A stretch of DNA of 64,000 nucleotides from Marinobacter segnicrescens (GCF_900111555.1 NZ_FOHZ01000011.1:62001-126000); one strand, 5' to 3'. Counted from the stretch's first letter, positions 41,190-50,958 are shown. Made by a program: numbers and translations. The notes: generated by a model not told the origin, from the letters alone.

Positions 41190-42413
41190 TCAGCGGGGTG
41201 ATGCCAGCCGGGTCTCGGATTCGCGGTAACCCAGCAGGTACAGGATGGCATCCAGACCCAGTGTGGAAATGGCGTGGCGGGCAGACTCCTTCACCACCGG
41301 CTTGGCACGGAAGGCCACACCCAGTCCCGCCTGGCTCAGCATGGGCAGGTCGTTGGCCCCGTCGCCGACAGCGATCACCTGCTCCCGGGAAATCTTCTCG
41401 CGCTCGGCAATCTCCAGCAGCAACTGTGCCTTGCGGGCACCATCCACGATGGGGCCGGCCACCCGACCGGTGACCTTGCCATCGACAATTTCCAGCTCAT
41501 TGGCGTAGACATAGTCGATACCCAGGCGCGCCTGGAGGTGGCGGGCAAAGTAGTTGAACCCGCCGGACAGTATGGCCGTGCGATACCCCAGTGAACGCAG
41601 GGTACGGATCAGGTATTCAGCGCCCTCGGTCATGGTCAGACGGGCAGCGATACGCTCCAGCACCGCTTCGTCCAGACCCTTGAGCAGGGCCAGGCGCTCG
41701 GCGAAGCTTTCGCTGAAGTCCAGCTCGCCACGCATGGCACGCTCGGTGATTTCAGAGACCTGCTCGCCCACGCCGGCTTCCAGCGCCAGTTCGTCGATGA
41801 CCTCCGCCTCGATCAGGGTGGAGTCCATATCAAACACCACCAGACGACGGTTGCGACGGAAAATGGAATCTTCCTGGAAGGCAATATCCACGTTCATGTC
41901 GCCGGCAATCTTCAGGAAATCCGAACGCAGCGCCTCCAGGTCCTCCGGAGTGCCCCGCACGGAAAACTCCACGCAGGCGATCCGGTTATCACCAGGCGCC
42001 AGCGATGGCCTCGCCGACAGACGGGTAATGTTGTCGATATTGAGGCCGTGGCGGGCGGTAATCTCGGACACCCGGGCGATCTGCTCCGCCTTGATATCAC
42101 GGGACAGCAGGGTGACCATGTAGCAGGCCCGGTTGCGACCTTCTGCCCACTGCTGATACTCCGCCTCGGTAATCGGCGCAAAACGTACCTGCAGGTCCAG
42201 TGCGTGGAGCCGGAACAGCAGTTCCCGGATCACCGGCGATGCCTGGCTCTCATCGGGAATTTCCGCCAGGATGCCCCAGGTCAGGTAGTCATGGATCACT
42301 GCCTGGCCAATATCCAGGATGCGCACGTCGTACCGGCCCATAATGCCGGTAATTTCAGAGGTCAGGCCTGGCTTGTCGCGGCCGGACACATTGATCAGGA
42401 CCAGTTCACTCAC
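41190..42413 (-). CDS. serB: Phosphoserine phosphatase SerB
   Basis: Final step of serine synthesis. 407 residues, with an N-terminal tandem ACT-type regulatory region (about 1-165, beginning [17 protein letters not shown]) and a HAD phosphatase domain with the nucleophile motif FDMDSTLI, then LSGGFNYFA and [10 protein letters not shown]. The GTG at 42413 is chosen; it overlaps the end of parC by eight bases in another frame, implying coupling. serA, the first pathway enzyme, is at 63.4 kb. Confidence 0.94.
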   Translation of the reverse strand: MSELVLINVSGRDKPGLTSEITGIMGRYDVRILDIGQAVIHDYLTWGILAEIPDESQASPVIRELLFRLHALDLQVRFAPITEAEYQQWAEGRNRACYMVTLLSRDIKAEQIARVSEITARHGLNIDNITRLSARPSLAPGDNRIACVEFSVRGTPEDLEALRSDFLKIAGDMNVDIAFQEDSIFRRNRRLVVFDMDSTLIEAEVIDELALEAGVGEQVSEITERAMRGELDFSESFAERLALLKGLDEAVLERIAARLTMTEGAEYLIRTLRSLGYRTAILSGGFNYFARHLQARLGIDYVYANELEIVDGKVTGRVAGPIVDGARKAQLLLEIAEREKISREQVIAVGDGANDLPMLSQAGLGVAFRAKPVVKESARHAISTLGLDAILYLLGYRESETRLASPR

Positions 42414-44703
42414 TGTCTTCTTCTCCGGTAGCCGCCTCGTCGGTGCCTGCCGCTGCAATCACATCGATGCCATCGACTCGCTGCAACCCCCTGGGGAGTT
42501 TGTGGCCACGACGACCCCGCTCACCCAGGTAGTGCTCCAGGTCGGAGAAACGCAGGCCGAGTTTGCGCTTGCCGGCCCGGATCTCCAACTGGTCAGCCTC
42601 GCCAAACACGGTCAGGGCCACCACGAACTCTTCCCGGTTCTGGACCCGGGCCGAGGGAATGCTGATGATCTTGTTGCCCTTGCCCCGGGCCAGTTCAGGC
42701 AGCTGTTCCAGCGGGAACACCAGCATTCGGCCCTCGTTGGAAATGGCCGCCAGGTAACGGGGCTGTTCCCGACGCGGAACCGGGACCGGTTCCAGCAGCT
42801 TCGCACCCTTCGGGATCGACACCACCGACTTGCCATTGCGGTTCTTGCTGATCAGGTCGGCGGCGCTGGCCACGAACCCGTAACCCGCATCGGTCGCCAA
42901 CAGGAATTTTTCATCGGGATTAGCCACCAGAAGGCCCGCAAAGGTCGCCCCGGAGGGCGGGTTGATGCGGCCAGTGAGCGGCTCACCCTGTCCCCGGGCT
43001 GAAGGCAGGCTGTGGGCCATCAGGGAATAGGCGCGGCCGGTGGAGTCCAGGAACACAGCGTTCTGGTTGTTCCGGCCCTTCGCGGCCAGGGCGAACTTGT
43101 CACCGGATTTGTAGCTAAGGCCTGCGGGATCAATGTCATGCCCCTTGGCAGCGCGCACCCAGCCTTTCTCTGACAACACAACCGTTACCGGGTCATTGGA
43201 GACCAGGTCAGCTTCGGAGAAGGCCCGGGCCTCTTCCCGCTCGACAATGGGAGATCTGCGGTCGTCTCCGTAGGTTTCTGCGTCCGCCAGCAACTCTTCC
43301 TTGATCAGCTCACGCATGCGGTCTTCGGAACCAAGGATCGACTGGAGCTCGTCCCGTTCAGCGGCAAGCTCATCCTGCTCCCCGCGGATCTTCATCTCCT
43401 CCAGCTTGGCCAGGTGGCGCAGTTTCAGCTCAAGGATGGCTTCGGCCTGGTCGGCAGACAATCCGAAGCGCTTGATCAGTTCCGCCTTGGGTTCGTCCTC
43501 GTAGCGGATGATGTTGATGACCTCATCAATGTTCAGGTAGGCGATCAGCAAGCCTTCGAGGATGTGCAGCCGGGCCAGGACCTTGTCCAGGCGATACTGC
43601 AAACGGCGGGTCACCGTGGTCTTGCGGTAGGCCAGCCACTCGGTGAGCATGGTGTGCAGGTTCTTCACCGCCGGTCGGCCGTCGTTGCCGATAACATTCA
43701 GGTTGACCCGGTAGGTCTTCTCCAGGTCCGTACTGGCAAACAGGTGGGCCATCAGGCCTTCCACGTCGACCCGGGACGAGCGTGGCACGATCACCAGGCG
43801 AGTGGGGTTCTCATGGTCGGATTCATCCCGGAGATCCGCCACCATGGGCAGCTTGCGGGTCTGCATCTGGTGGGCAATCTGCTCCAGCACCCGGTTGCCG
43901 GAAACCTGGTGCGGCAGGTCGGTGATCACCACCTCGCCGTTCTCGCGGACCCAGCGGGCCCGCATCCGCAGGCTACCCCGACCGGTGTGGTACATCTGGC
44001 GGAGGTCCTTGCGGGGGGTGATGATCTCGGCGCCCGTGGGGAAGTCCGGCCCCTTGATATGCTCACACAGCTCGTCCACATCCGAATCCGGACTGTCCAG
44101 CAGGCGGACACAGGCTGCCGTCACTTCCCGCACGTTGTGCGGCGGGATATCGGTGGCCATGCCTACCGCAATGCCGGTGGTGCCGTTCAGCAACACATGG
44201 GGCAGCCGGGCTGGCAATGTAGAGGGTTCGTCCATGGTGCCGTCAAAGTTGGGCACCCAGTCCACCGTGCCCTGCCCCAGTTCGCTGAGCAGCACTTCTG
44301 AAAACTTCGACAGGCGGGACTCGGTATACCGCATGGCGGCAAAGGACTTGGGGTCATCGGGTGAACCCCAGTTGCCCTGACCGTCCACCAACGGGTAGCG
44401 GTAGGAAAATGGCTGCGCCATCAGCACCATGGCCTCGTAGCAGGCGCTGTCGCCATGGGGGTGGAATTTACCCAGTACGTCACCAACCGTACGGGCAGAC
44501 TTCTTGTACTTGCTGGTGGACTTGAGTCCCAGTTCCGACATGGCGTAGATAATGCGCCGCTGCACGGGTTTGAGTCCGTCTCCCACATTGGGCAGGGCCC
44601 TGTCGAGGATGACGTACATGGAATAGTCCAGGTAGGCCTTTTCCGTATAGTCCCGTAACGAAACCCGCTCAAAACCTTCGTCGGTGGTCTGAAACTCTGG
44701 CAT
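42406..44703 (-). CDS. parC: DNA topoisomerase IV subunit A
   Basis: Decatenase subunit of 765 residues. The active-site tyrosine is Y126 ([10 protein letters not shown]). The quinolone-resistance region reads [13 protein letters not shown] with S86 and E90, the wild-type, susceptible residues. The C-terminal half holds the ParC beta-pinwheel blades, ending in an acidic tail. The ATG at 44703 has AAGGGG just upstream; the frame is open about 100 codons further without family similarity. The partner parE is at 48.4-50.3 kb. Confidence 0.96.
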   Translation of the reverse strand: MPEFQTTDEGFERVSLRDYTEKAYLDYSMYVILDRALPNVGDGLKPVQRRIIYAMSELGLKSTSKYKKSARTVGDVLGKFHPHGDSACYEAMVLMAQPFSYRYPLVDGQGNWGSPDDPKSFAAMRYTESRLSKFSEVLLSELGQGTVDWVPNFDGTMDEPSTLPARLPHVLLNGTTGIAVGMATDIPPHNVREVTAACVRLLDSPDSDVDELCEHIKGPDFPTGAEIITPRKDLRQMYHTGRGSLRMRARWVRENGEVVITDLPHQVSGNRVLEQIAHQMQTRKLPMVADLRDESDHENPTRLVIVPRSSRVDVEGLMAHLFASTDLEKTYRVNLNVIGNDGRPAVKNLHTMLTEWLAYRKTTVTRRLQYRLDKVLARLHILEGLLIAYLNIDEVINIIRYEDEPKAELIKRFGLSADQAEAILELKLRHLAKLEEMKIRGEQDELAAERDELQSILGSEDRMRELIKEELLADAETYGDDRRSPIVEREEARAFSEADLVSNDPVTVVLSEKGWVRAAKGHDIDPAGLSYKSGDKFALAAKGRNNQNAVFLDSTGRAYSLMAHSLPSARGQGEPLTGRINPPSGATFAGLLVANPDEKFLLATDAGYGFVASAADLISKNRNGKSVVSIPKGAKLLEPVPVPRREQPRYLAAISNEGRMLVFPLEQLPELARGKGNKIISIPSARVQNREEFVVALTVFGEADQLEIRAGKRKLGLRFSDLEHYLGERGRRGHKLPRGLQRVDGIDVIAAAGTDEAATGEEDSE

Positions 44704-45026
44704 GAATGCCCCTTGCTCCGGAAATGGGTTCTCGTGCAACCCGCCTGCGCAACGTGCCACACCGGGGGCTGGAAAATCACGCTGACAGGTCACAATACTG
44801 CTTGTTACACAGCGGTGTGCCGTATAGCGAGGCTCATTATATGGAGGCGAGGCGCAATAGACCAATTCTGGAAGACGAATCCCCGGCGGTTTTTTCCAAT
44901 AGCGGAATTCCCGCATGTTTCCGGCCAGCGGGTCACCGTATTCTCGTCGAGGATTGTGGATTAAGGATTCGACATCTGAACACCGGAACAGCTGCCTGCT
45001 CCGGCCCATTACTCAGAGCGAACACT
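44704..45026. promoter_or_regulatory. Divergent region parC / small membrane gene
   Basis: 323 bases without a supported gene. On the minus strand TTGGTC (44865-44860), an 18-base spacer and a perfect TATAAT (44841-44836) form a sigma-70-like promoter for parC, about 135 bases before its start. I see no clear promoter for the rightward small gene. Confidence 0.4.
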
Positions 45027-45263
45027 ATGAAACTGACTCTCAAGGCATGCCGTCAGGCGGTTCTGACCGCCATGATCAACGGCGCACTTGCCCTGGCATT
45101 GATGCTCCTGGTGGAGTTCTCGCTCAGTGGCAGCCTGGCATTGACAAGACCGTTCCTGATTGCCGGCATCCTGGTTGCCCTGGTGATCTTCGTCGCCCAG
45201 TTCTTCCGGCAGCTCAGACTCTGCCGCTGCGACCAGAACCAAAACGGGGCCCCTACCAAGTAA
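45027..45263 (+). CDS. Small two-helix membrane protein, function unknown
   Basis: 78-residue protein starting MKLTLKACRQAVLTAMINGA. Two hydrophobic segments (about 14-33 and 40-60) are separated by a short polar turn, and the tail is basic with two cysteines (LRLCRCDQNQ). An intrinsic terminator overlaps its stop codon, which supports a real, monocistronic unit. I do not recognise the family. Upstream in-frame codons exist back to 44706 but look non-coding. Confidence 0.6.
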   Translation: MKLTLKACRQAVLTAMINGALALALMLLVEFSLSGSLALTRPFLIAGILVALVIFVAQFFRQLRLCRCDQNQNGAPTK

Positions 45264-45272
45264 GGGCCCCGT
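45244..45272 (+). terminator. Intrinsic terminator of the small membrane gene
   Basis: ACGGGGCCC and GGGCCCCGT form a perfect 9-bp, all but pure GC stem with an 11-base loop that contains the stop codon. The sequence CCTTCTT follows. It can also act leftward after yceI. Confidence 0.65.
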
Positions 45273-45315
45273 CCTTCTTCATGCCGGTGTTATACCCGAC
45301 TGGAATCACCAATAC

Positions 45316-45900
45316 TTACTGGCGGATACCCTCAACCGAGATTTCCAGCTTGACGGTTTCCGAGGCGGGTCCCAGGTCCATGGGAATACCGAAATCCTTC
45401 AGCCGGATTTCCGTCTCTGCATCAAAGCCCATGCGATAGCCGCCCCAGGGATCTTCACCATGGCCCTGAAGCTCGACTTCCAGGGTAACTTCCCGGGTGA
45501 CGCCACGCAGGGTCAGCTCGCCAGTAACATCCGCTTCCTCACCGTCGTCATCCACTTCAACGCGGGTGCTGCGGAAAGTCGCCTCCGGATATTCGTCAAC
45601 GAACAGGAAATCCTCACTGCGAAGGTGCTTGTCCCGCTCGGCGTGGTTGGAATCCACACTGGAGGTATCGATGGTTACGTTGACCTTGCTGTTTTCCGGG
45701 TTCTCCGCATCAAACACAATCTCGCCGTCAAAGTCGTTAAAGCGACCATAAAGTGTGCTGAAGCCCAGGTGTGAAACCTCGAACGTAATGAACTGGTGCG
45801 CGCCCTCTGTATCGAAGGCATAGGTGCCACTGTGTTCGCTGGCGATGGCAGGACCGGCCAGGGCCAGGGTCATTGCCGATGCAAGAAGGGTCTTTTTCAT
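45316..45900 (-). CDS. yceI: YceI-family periplasmic protein
   Basis: 194-residue secreted protein with signal peptide 1-20 (ends AIAS). The body is the YceI lipocalin-like fold thought to bind polyprenyl lipids, with [21 protein letters not shown] and [11 protein letters not shown] typical of the family. It follows a cytochrome b561 gene on the same strand (53-base gap), a frequent pairing. A role in electron transfer or stress is suspected, not proven. Confidence 0.9.
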   Translation of the reverse strand: MKKTLLASAMTLALAGPAIASEHSGTYAFDTEGAHQFITFEVSHLGFSTLYGRFNDFDGEIVFDAENPENSKVNVTIDTSSVDSNHAERDKHLRSEDFLFVDEYPEATFRSTRVEVDDDGEEADVTGELTLRGVTREVTLEVELQGHGEDPWGGYRMGFDAETEIRLKDFGIPMDLGPASETVKLEISVEGIRQ

Positions 45901-45953
45901 AGCGTGTTCTCCTTTGATGTTCTCTGATGAAGTCCGTTGGATCCCGAAACCGA

Positions 45954-46517
45954 TCAGCCCCTGCCCTTCAGGGCGACAGGCAACATACGCCTGAGGGTGT
46001 CGTCCCGGTCGACGAAGTGATGCTTGATGGCCGCCAGGCCATGGAGTGAGGCGAGCACGACCAGCCCCCAGGTGGCCCAGTAGTGGACATCACCGGCGAT
46101 ATCTTCCATACCTTTAATCCGCCCGGTCACGGACGGCACCTCAAACCAGTTGAATACCCGGATGGCCGAGCCATCGGCCGTAGAAATCAGGTAGCCGCTG
46201 AACATGGCGGTGAACAGCAGCAGGTAGAGCACCCCGTGCACCACACGTGCCGACAGGATCTCTGCCGGTGAGTGGCTGCCCAGCGCCGAAGGCCTGGTGT
46301 CTGCCAGACGCCAAACGAGTCGCAGAAGAACCGTGATCAGCAGCAGTATGCCCACGCTCCGGTGGATATGGGGCGCCAAGCGGTACAACTCATCGTAATA
46401 GCCCAGGTCCACCATGTAATAACCCAGACCAAACAGCCCAAATACCGCCAGCGCTACCAGCCAGTGCAGCGTTGCATGGACAGCACCAAAGCGCCTGGGG
46501 GAATTTCGTAACTGCAT
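45954..46517 (-). CDS. cybB: Cytochrome b561
   Basis: 187-residue inner-membrane di-heme cytochrome b of the CybB family. Four membrane helices carry candidate heme ligands: His in [22 protein letters not shown], and [14 protein letters not shown] near the C-terminus. AAGGAAGG lies a little before the ATG. It precedes yceI and is likely co-transcribed with it. Confidence 0.9.
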   Translation of the reverse strand: MQLRNSPRRFGAVHATLHWLVALAVFGLFGLGYYMVDLGYYDELYRLAPHIHRSVGILLLITVLLRLVWRLADTRPSALGSHSPAEILSARVVHGVLYLLLFTAMFSGYLISTADGSAIRVFNWFEVPSVTGRIKGMEDIAGDVHYWATWGLVVLASLHGLAAIKHHFVDRDDTLRRMLPVALKGRG

Positions 46518-46740
46518 GACACGGATCCTTCCTTAACGTTGGCCAGGGCAGTCCGAGCTGGACGGCACAGGGTTTTACGGCGTGCATCGGAATACCCAGA
46601 AGCATAGGAAGCTGGGCCTCCGAAGCCAACCGCAACATTCTGCTCAGCCTGTTCAGTTTTTCTGAAAGAGCCGCCTGGTGCGGGGCTTACCCCCTTGGTC
46701 GTATGTGGCTTTTACGGATTCAGTCCTGCTATGGAATCCA
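46518..46740. other. Intergenic region upstream of cytochrome b561 and the micro-gene
   Basis: Upstream control region of cybB on the minus strand and of the short rightward unit that begins near 46741. No supported ORF was found. It should contain the cybB promoter, which I could not identify. Confidence 0.3.
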
Positions 46741-46796
46741 TATAATTGAATTATCACTTTTACAGGGCGAAACGCCCAAAGCCACAGGAGAGCACC

Positions 46797-46844
46797 ATGG
46801 AACTCGAATTTGACGAATCCGTAGTCGTACCGAGCAACAACTAA
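46797..46844 (+). CDS. 15-residue micropeptide candidate
   Basis: ATG at 46797 to TAA at 46844 encodes MELEFDESVVVPSNN. AGGAG sits six bases before the ATG, the best-spaced ribosome-binding site of any small ORF seen here. The peptide is acidic with a hydrophobic VVV core and an Asn-Asn end. No processing or transport gene is adjacent. I do not recognise it. It might be a leader peptide, a secreted or modified peptide, or chance within an sRNA. Confidence 0.35.
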   Translation: MELEFDESVVVPSNN

Positions 46845-46852
46845 CAGTATTG

Positions 46853-46880
46853 AAGGGCAGGTTAACCTGCCCTTTTCTTT
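46853..46880 (+). terminator. Strong intrinsic terminator of the micro-gene
   Basis: AAGGGCAGG and CCTGCCCTT form a perfect 9-bp stem with loop TTAA, followed by TTCTTT. It lies eight bases after the 15-codon ORF and about 240 bases before the EAL gene, so the unit is separate from that gene. Confidence 0.8.
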
Positions 46881-46996
46881 GGTGGTCGCATTCCATGGAA
46901 TTCGACCAGCGTTGCCAGGCCCAGCACGTATACCCAACCCGCCAGCCCACCTTGGACCAAGTGGCCGATTACGTGGTCCAGGTCACTGAATGACAA
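46862..46996 (-). CDS. Possible 44-residue membrane peptide (TTG start)
   Basis: Minus-strand frame from TTG at 46996 to TAA at 46862 encodes a peptide beginning MSFSDLDHVIGHL with a hydrophobic stretch (GGLAGWVYVLGLATLV) and a basic end (RPPKKRAG). The composition resembles a small single-helix membrane protein. Its stop lies in the loop of the terminator of the rightward micro-gene. The start is only TTG and the ribosome site is poor, so it may be chance. A 32-codon ORF on the plus strand (46895-46993) lies opposite. Confidence 0.22.
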   Translation of the reverse strand: MSFSDLDHVIGHLVQGGLAGWVYVLGLATLVEFHGMRPPKKRAG

Positions 46997-47129
46997 TGTT
47001 TAACACCGCCTACTGGCGCCCCCCGGGAAGTTCTGGCATGCTCCGGAACAGATTTCCTTATTCCGGCAGGATTACCACGGCCCCTCCAGCCGTCTCCCGG
47101 GGTTATAACAGTCGCCAGAATTGTGGACC

Positions 47130-48416
47130 ATGAATTATCTGTCACCACAGCTGTCAGGTGCCGACCTGGAACTCCTTGACCCTCTGTTGAGCCAGCAGGA
47201 TAACCGCTGGACCGGACGCTTTCATGGCCTCATACTGAAGACGGCCCTGCAGCCTATTTTCAGCATATCCCACAAGCGGATTATCGGCTATGAAGCCCTG
47301 ATCAGGGCGTTTGATCCGGACAACGCCAGCGTCCCGCCCTTTCAACTCTTTGGCCTGCCGGACAGCGACCAGGAAAACGTGCTGCTGGACCGGCTCTGCC
47401 GGCTACTTCACATTCGCAACTACGCAGCCTTCCAGGACGATGTGAACTGGCTGTTTCTTAATGTCTCCCCACGAGTGGTGGCTTCCGGCTACCGTTACGA
47501 TTCCTTTTTCGGGGAGTTACTGCGCCGTTCCGGCCTGCCTCCCCATCGCATTGTCGTCGAGATCGTCGAACAGCCCACGGATGACTCGGAGCGCCTTCGG
47601 GAAACCGTGGACTACTACAAACAGCTGGGCTGCCTGACCGCTATCGACGATTTCGGCGCGGGTCACTCCAACTTCGAACGGATCTGGAACCTGTCGCCGG
47701 ACATCGTGAAGCTGGACCGCAGCCTGGCCTTACGGGCCAGTAACGACCCCAAGGCGCGCCAGATCCTCAATGGTATTGTGGGGCTGCTTCACCAGTCCGG
47801 TTGCCTGGTATTGCTGGAAGGTGTGGAAACCCACGACCAGGCCATGATTGCAATCGATGCCGGGGTGGATTTCGTACAGGGGTTCTATTTCTGCTATCCG
47901 AGGCTGGAATTGGAAGGGATCAATGGCGAAGTGACAGACTTCGAGCGCCTGCTGGGGGATTACAAGAACCGCCACCGCATTCGCCTCGACCCGACCCAGC
48001 AACTGGCGGAGTTTTTCACCAGCCCCTTCCTCAAAGCCATAGACAGAATGCGCAATGGCGAGTCTCTGAGAGACGCATGTGCCGACATACTGGCCCATCA
48101 TACCGTGTCCCGCTGCTATCTGATCGACGACCGTGGTGTACAGATTGACGACACCGCATCGGGACAAGGAGCGTGCGGCGAACTTGACCCCAAATACCGC
48201 CCGCTGGAAAACACCAGCAGCGCCGACTGGTATCGCCAGCACTACCTGAAGCAGGCCCTGGCCCAGCCCAACCGGATGCAGGTGACCAGCCCATACTTGT
48301 CCATCACCGGGGTCTATATGTGCGTCACCCTGTCTCTGGGGTACCGATTCAAGGGACACTTGCGGGTACTCTGCTGCGATATCCTTGCAGACCAGGGCCC
48401 GCTGGCCAGCACCTGA
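47130..48416 (+). CDS. EAL phosphodiesterase with C-terminal Cache-like sensor
   Basis: 428-residue protein. The EAL domain (about 25-260) keeps all the catalytic motifs I can check: YEALIRAF, FLNVSP, EIVEQ, IDDFGAGHSN, VKLDRS, EGVETHDQ and VQGFYF. It should degrade c-di-GMP. The C-terminal part (about 275-428) resembles a Cache/PDC ligand-binding domain, with NTSSADWYRQHYLKQAL and SPYLSITG, although no membrane helix is seen. I prefer the ATG at 47130 over a TTG at 47121. It converges on parE. Confidence 0.85.
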   Translation: MNYLSPQLSGADLELLDPLLSQQDNRWTGRFHGLILKTALQPIFSISHKRIIGYEALIRAFDPDNASVPPFQLFGLPDSDQENVLLDRLCRLLHIRNYAAFQDDVNWLFLNVSPRVVASGYRYDSFFGELLRRSGLPPHRIVVEIVEQPTDDSERLRETVDYYKQLGCLTAIDDFGAGHSNFERIWNLSPDIVKLDRSLALRASNDPKARQILNGIVGLLHQSGCLVLLEGVETHDQAMIAIDAGVDFVQGFYFCYPRLELEGINGEVTDFERLLGDYKNRHRIRLDPTQQLAEFFTSPFLKAIDRMRNGESLRDACADILAHHTVSRCYLIDDRGVQIDDTASGQGACGELDPKYRPLENTSSADWYRQHYLKQALAQPNRMQVTSPYLSITGVYMCVTLSLGYRFKGHLRVLCCDILADQGPLAST

Positions 48417-48417
48417 A

Positions 48418-48442
48418 GCCGACGTCAGACTGCAACGTCGGC
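48418..48442. terminator. Hairpin between convergent EAL gene and parE
   Basis: GCCGACGT and ACGTCGGC form a perfect 8-bp stem with a 9-base loop. It lies just after the EAL stop and includes the last codons and stop of parE. No T run is present on either side. Confidence 0.4.
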
Positions 48443-50320
48443 CATGTTGCCATAGGCCTCAAGCCAGGTGCGGCGATCCCCGGCCCGCTTCTTGCCGAGC
48501 AGCATATCCATTCGCTCTATCGTGTCGTCCCCTTCTTCCAGGGTCAGCATCACCAGGCGACGGGTGTCTGGTGCCATGGTGGTTTCCCTCAACTGCAAGG
48601 GATTCATCTCGCCGAGGCCCTTGAAACGGGTGACCTGGACCTTGCCCTTGCGTTTCTCCGCCGCCAGCCGGTCGATAATGCCCTGTTTTTCGTGCTCATC
48701 CAGTGCATAGAAGGTTTCCTTGCCCAGATCCACCCGGTACAGGGGCGGCATGGCCACAAACACATGGCCGGCGTCCACCACCGGGCGGAAATGGCGAACA
48801 AAGAGTGCGCACAGCAAGGTGGCAATATGGAGGCCGTCAGAGTCGGCATCCGCCAGGATGCAGACCTTGTTGTAACGCAGCCCGGACAGTTCGTTGGACC
48901 CCGGGTCAACCCCGATCGCCACCGCAATATCGTGAACCTCCTGGGATGCCAGGATCTCGGACGAGTCCACCTCCCAGGTGTTCAGGATCTTGCCCCGCAG
49001 GGGCATCACCGCCTGGAACTCCCGGTCACGGGCCTGCTTGGCTGAGCCACCGGCGGAGTCCCCTTCCACCAGGAACAACTCTGAACGGCTCGCATCCGCC
49101 CCGGAACAATCCGCCAGCTTACCCGGCAGCGCCGGCCCGGACGTCACCTTTTTACGAGCCACCTTGCGGCTGGCCCGCAGGCGCCGCTGGGCATTACTGA
49201 TAAACAGCTCCGCCAGGGCCTCGGCCACGTCAGTGTGCTGGTTCAGCCAGAGGCTGAAGGCGTCCTTGACCACACCGGAAATAAACGCCGCCGCTTCCCG
49301 GGAAGAGAGCCGCTCCTTGGTCTGGCCGGAGAATTGCGGATCCTGCATCTTGAATGACAGCACGTAGGCGCAGCGCTCCCAGATATCCTCCGGGGTCAGC
49401 TTGACGCCCCGGGGCAGCAGGTTACGGAACTCGCAGAATTCCCGCATGGCCTCCAGCAGACCGGTGCGGAAACCATTGACATGGGTACCACCCTGCACCG
49501 TGGGGATCAGGTTGACGTAGCTCTCGGTGACGGACTCCCCCCCTTCCGGCAGCCACTGTACGGCCCAGTCCACTTCTTCGCTGTTACCGGCGAAACGCCC
49601 CGTAAAGGGCTCCAGCGGTACCGCTTCCACCTGGGCCAGCTCGCTGCGCAGGTAGTCCCGCAAGCCATCCTCGTAGTACCACTCGTCTTTCTCGCCGGTC
49701 TGCTCCTGGGTAAAGGTAACCGTCAGGCCGGGACACAGCACCGCCTTGGCGCGGAGGTTGTGGCGCAGGCGGGTAACCGAGAACTTCGGAGAGTCAAAGT
49801 ATTTCGGATCCGGCATGAAGTGCAGGCGGGTACCGGTGTTGCGTTTGCCAACAGTGTCTACCACCTGCAGTTCCGAGGCCTTCTCGCCATCGGCAAAGGT
49901 CATTCGGTAGAGGTTGCCGTCCCGTTTGATGGCCACTTCCAGGTGCGTGGAGAGCGCATTGACCACGGAGACGCCCACCCCATGGAGACCACCGGAAAAG
50001 TTGTAGTTACCCTGGGAGAACTTGCCCCCGGCATGAAGCCGGCTGAGAATCAGTTCCACCCCCGGCAGCCCCTCTTCCTTGTGGATGTCCACCGGCATAC
50101 CCCGGCCGTCATCCTCTACAGACAGGGAGCCGTCAGCGTACAGCACCACATCCATTCGCCGGGCGTGGCCGGCGAGGGCCTCGTCCACACTGTTGTCAAT
50201 CACTTCCTGGGCCAGGTGGTTGGGCCGGCTGGTGTCGGTGTACATCCCCGGGCGCTTGCGCACCGGGTCCAGGCCGCTGAGGACTTCAATGGAGTCGGCG
50301 TTATAGGTTTTCTGGCTCAT
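48425..50320 (-). CDS. parE: DNA topoisomerase IV subunit B
   Basis: ATPase subunit of topoisomerase IV, 631 residues. The GHKL ATP site is EVIDNSVDEAL with DDGRGMP and GGLHGVG, and the TOPRIM domain has EGDSAGGSAKQARDREFQA and the DADSDG motif. The ATG at 50320 (MSQKTYNADSIEVLSGLDPVRKRP) is the family start; upstream open frame is not family-like. It lies 3.7 kb from parC, separated by other genes. Confidence 0.96.
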   Translation of the reverse strand: MSQKTYNADSIEVLSGLDPVRKRPGMYTDTSRPNHLAQEVIDNSVDEALAGHARRMDVVLYADGSLSVEDDGRGMPVDIHKEEGLPGVELILSRLHAGGKFSQGNYNFSGGLHGVGVSVVNALSTHLEVAIKRDGNLYRMTFADGEKASELQVVDTVGKRNTGTRLHFMPDPKYFDSPKFSVTRLRHNLRAKAVLCPGLTVTFTQEQTGEKDEWYYEDGLRDYLRSELAQVEAVPLEPFTGRFAGNSEEVDWAVQWLPEGGESVTESYVNLIPTVQGGTHVNGFRTGLLEAMREFCEFRNLLPRGVKLTPEDIWERCAYVLSFKMQDPQFSGQTKERLSSREAAAFISGVVKDAFSLWLNQHTDVAEALAELFISNAQRRLRASRKVARKKVTSGPALPGKLADCSGADASRSELFLVEGDSAGGSAKQARDREFQAVMPLRGKILNTWEVDSSEILASQEVHDIAVAIGVDPGSNELSGLRYNKVCILADADSDGLHIATLLCALFVRHFRPVVDAGHVFVAMPPLYRVDLGKETFYALDEHEKQGIIDRLAAEKRKGKVQVTRFKGLGEMNPLQLRETTMAPDTRRLVMLTLEEGDDTIERMDMLLGKKRAGDRRTWLEAYGNMADVAV

Positions 50321-50463
50321 AGGAAGGGTACAGCTCCGGATGTGCTGGGACGTGTGAGCCCATAGCTTAGGGAATCTGAGGCAAAGATCAACGTCGCCGT
50401 TTGCCGGTTTGCGGTGTGGCTCACCGTCTGATCGATGCAATCACTGACGAGTTGCCACCCTGC

Positions 50464-50958
50464 TCATCGCTCCAGGGAAAGATCCGGCAGGCCCGGACCG
50501 GTCACATGGACCGTTTCCCAACCCTCCGCAACGACCGCCACTACCGCACAGGGACTGGTGAGCGCCTGGGTAACCATCTGGTCCGGGGAGGGAGTGCGCA
50601 GCGTCATGGTCAGCTTCAGGACACCACCCTCCAGCCGACTGCTATCAAGCGCTACGCCATAGCCGCCTGTGGGCTTGCGCCCGGCAGCCACCAGCAGTAA
50701 GTGCTCATTTCTGAAATCATGATCCTCCATTGCTGTGAGGTTCACGCCCCGTGCACCGGTCACTTCCTCCAGCCGCTGGCGGGAATCCATATAGAGCAGG
50801 CCCGGTTCTGTGAACCCGCACTGGCTGGCGGCAGTGACCTGGCGTGCTGTGGGGCCATCGGCTGCACCCTGGTCCCGACTTCCGGCGCAGGCCGTCAGGG
50901 TGGTGGCAATCACCAGTATTGATGCTGTCAGGCCTTTCACTCGTAACCAGTGAATCAT
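50464..50958 (-). CDS. PrcB-domain lipoprotein
   Basis: 164-residue predicted lipoprotein with lipobox LTAC (Cys24) after a 17-residue hydrophobic signal. The C-terminal half (about 78-160) carries the pattern of the PrcB C-terminal domain: KPTGGYGVAL, a hydrophobic strand, then TSPCAVVAV. PrcB in Treponema is the small lipoprotein of the dentilisin protease complex. It starts 24 bases after a subtilisin-like protease gene on the same strand, which supports a functional partnership. Confidence 0.7.
   Translation of the reverse strand: MIHWLRVKGLTASILVIATTLTACAGSRDQGAADGPTARQVTAASQCGFTEPGLLYMDSRQRLEEVTGARGVNLTAMEDHDFRNEHLLLVAAGRKPTGGYGVALDSSRLEGGVLKLTMTLRTPSPDQMVTQALTSPCAVVAVVAEGWETVHVTGPGLPDLSLER

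Larger units (their letters stand above)
46741..46880 (+). ncRNA. Short isolated transcription unit (sRNA or micro-mRNA candidate)
   Basis: A perfect TATAAT at 46741-46746 (no convincing -35 at the usual distance) is followed by a tight hairpin GGGCG-AAA-CGCCC (46765-46777), an AGGAG Shine-Dalgarno (46786-46790), a 15-codon ORF and a strong intrinsic terminator. All parts of a complete gene fit within about 140 bases. It is either a small regulatory RNA or the mRNA of a micropeptide. Confidence 0.5.

Noticed and set aside
44704..45009. N-terminal extension of parC to 45009
   Set aside because: The extra 102 residues are not ParC-like, and the ATG at 44703 has a good ribosome-binding site.
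46797..46844. PqqA precursor peptide
   Set aside because: The peptide lacks the Glu-x3-Tyr motif of PqqA, and no pqq genes are nearby.
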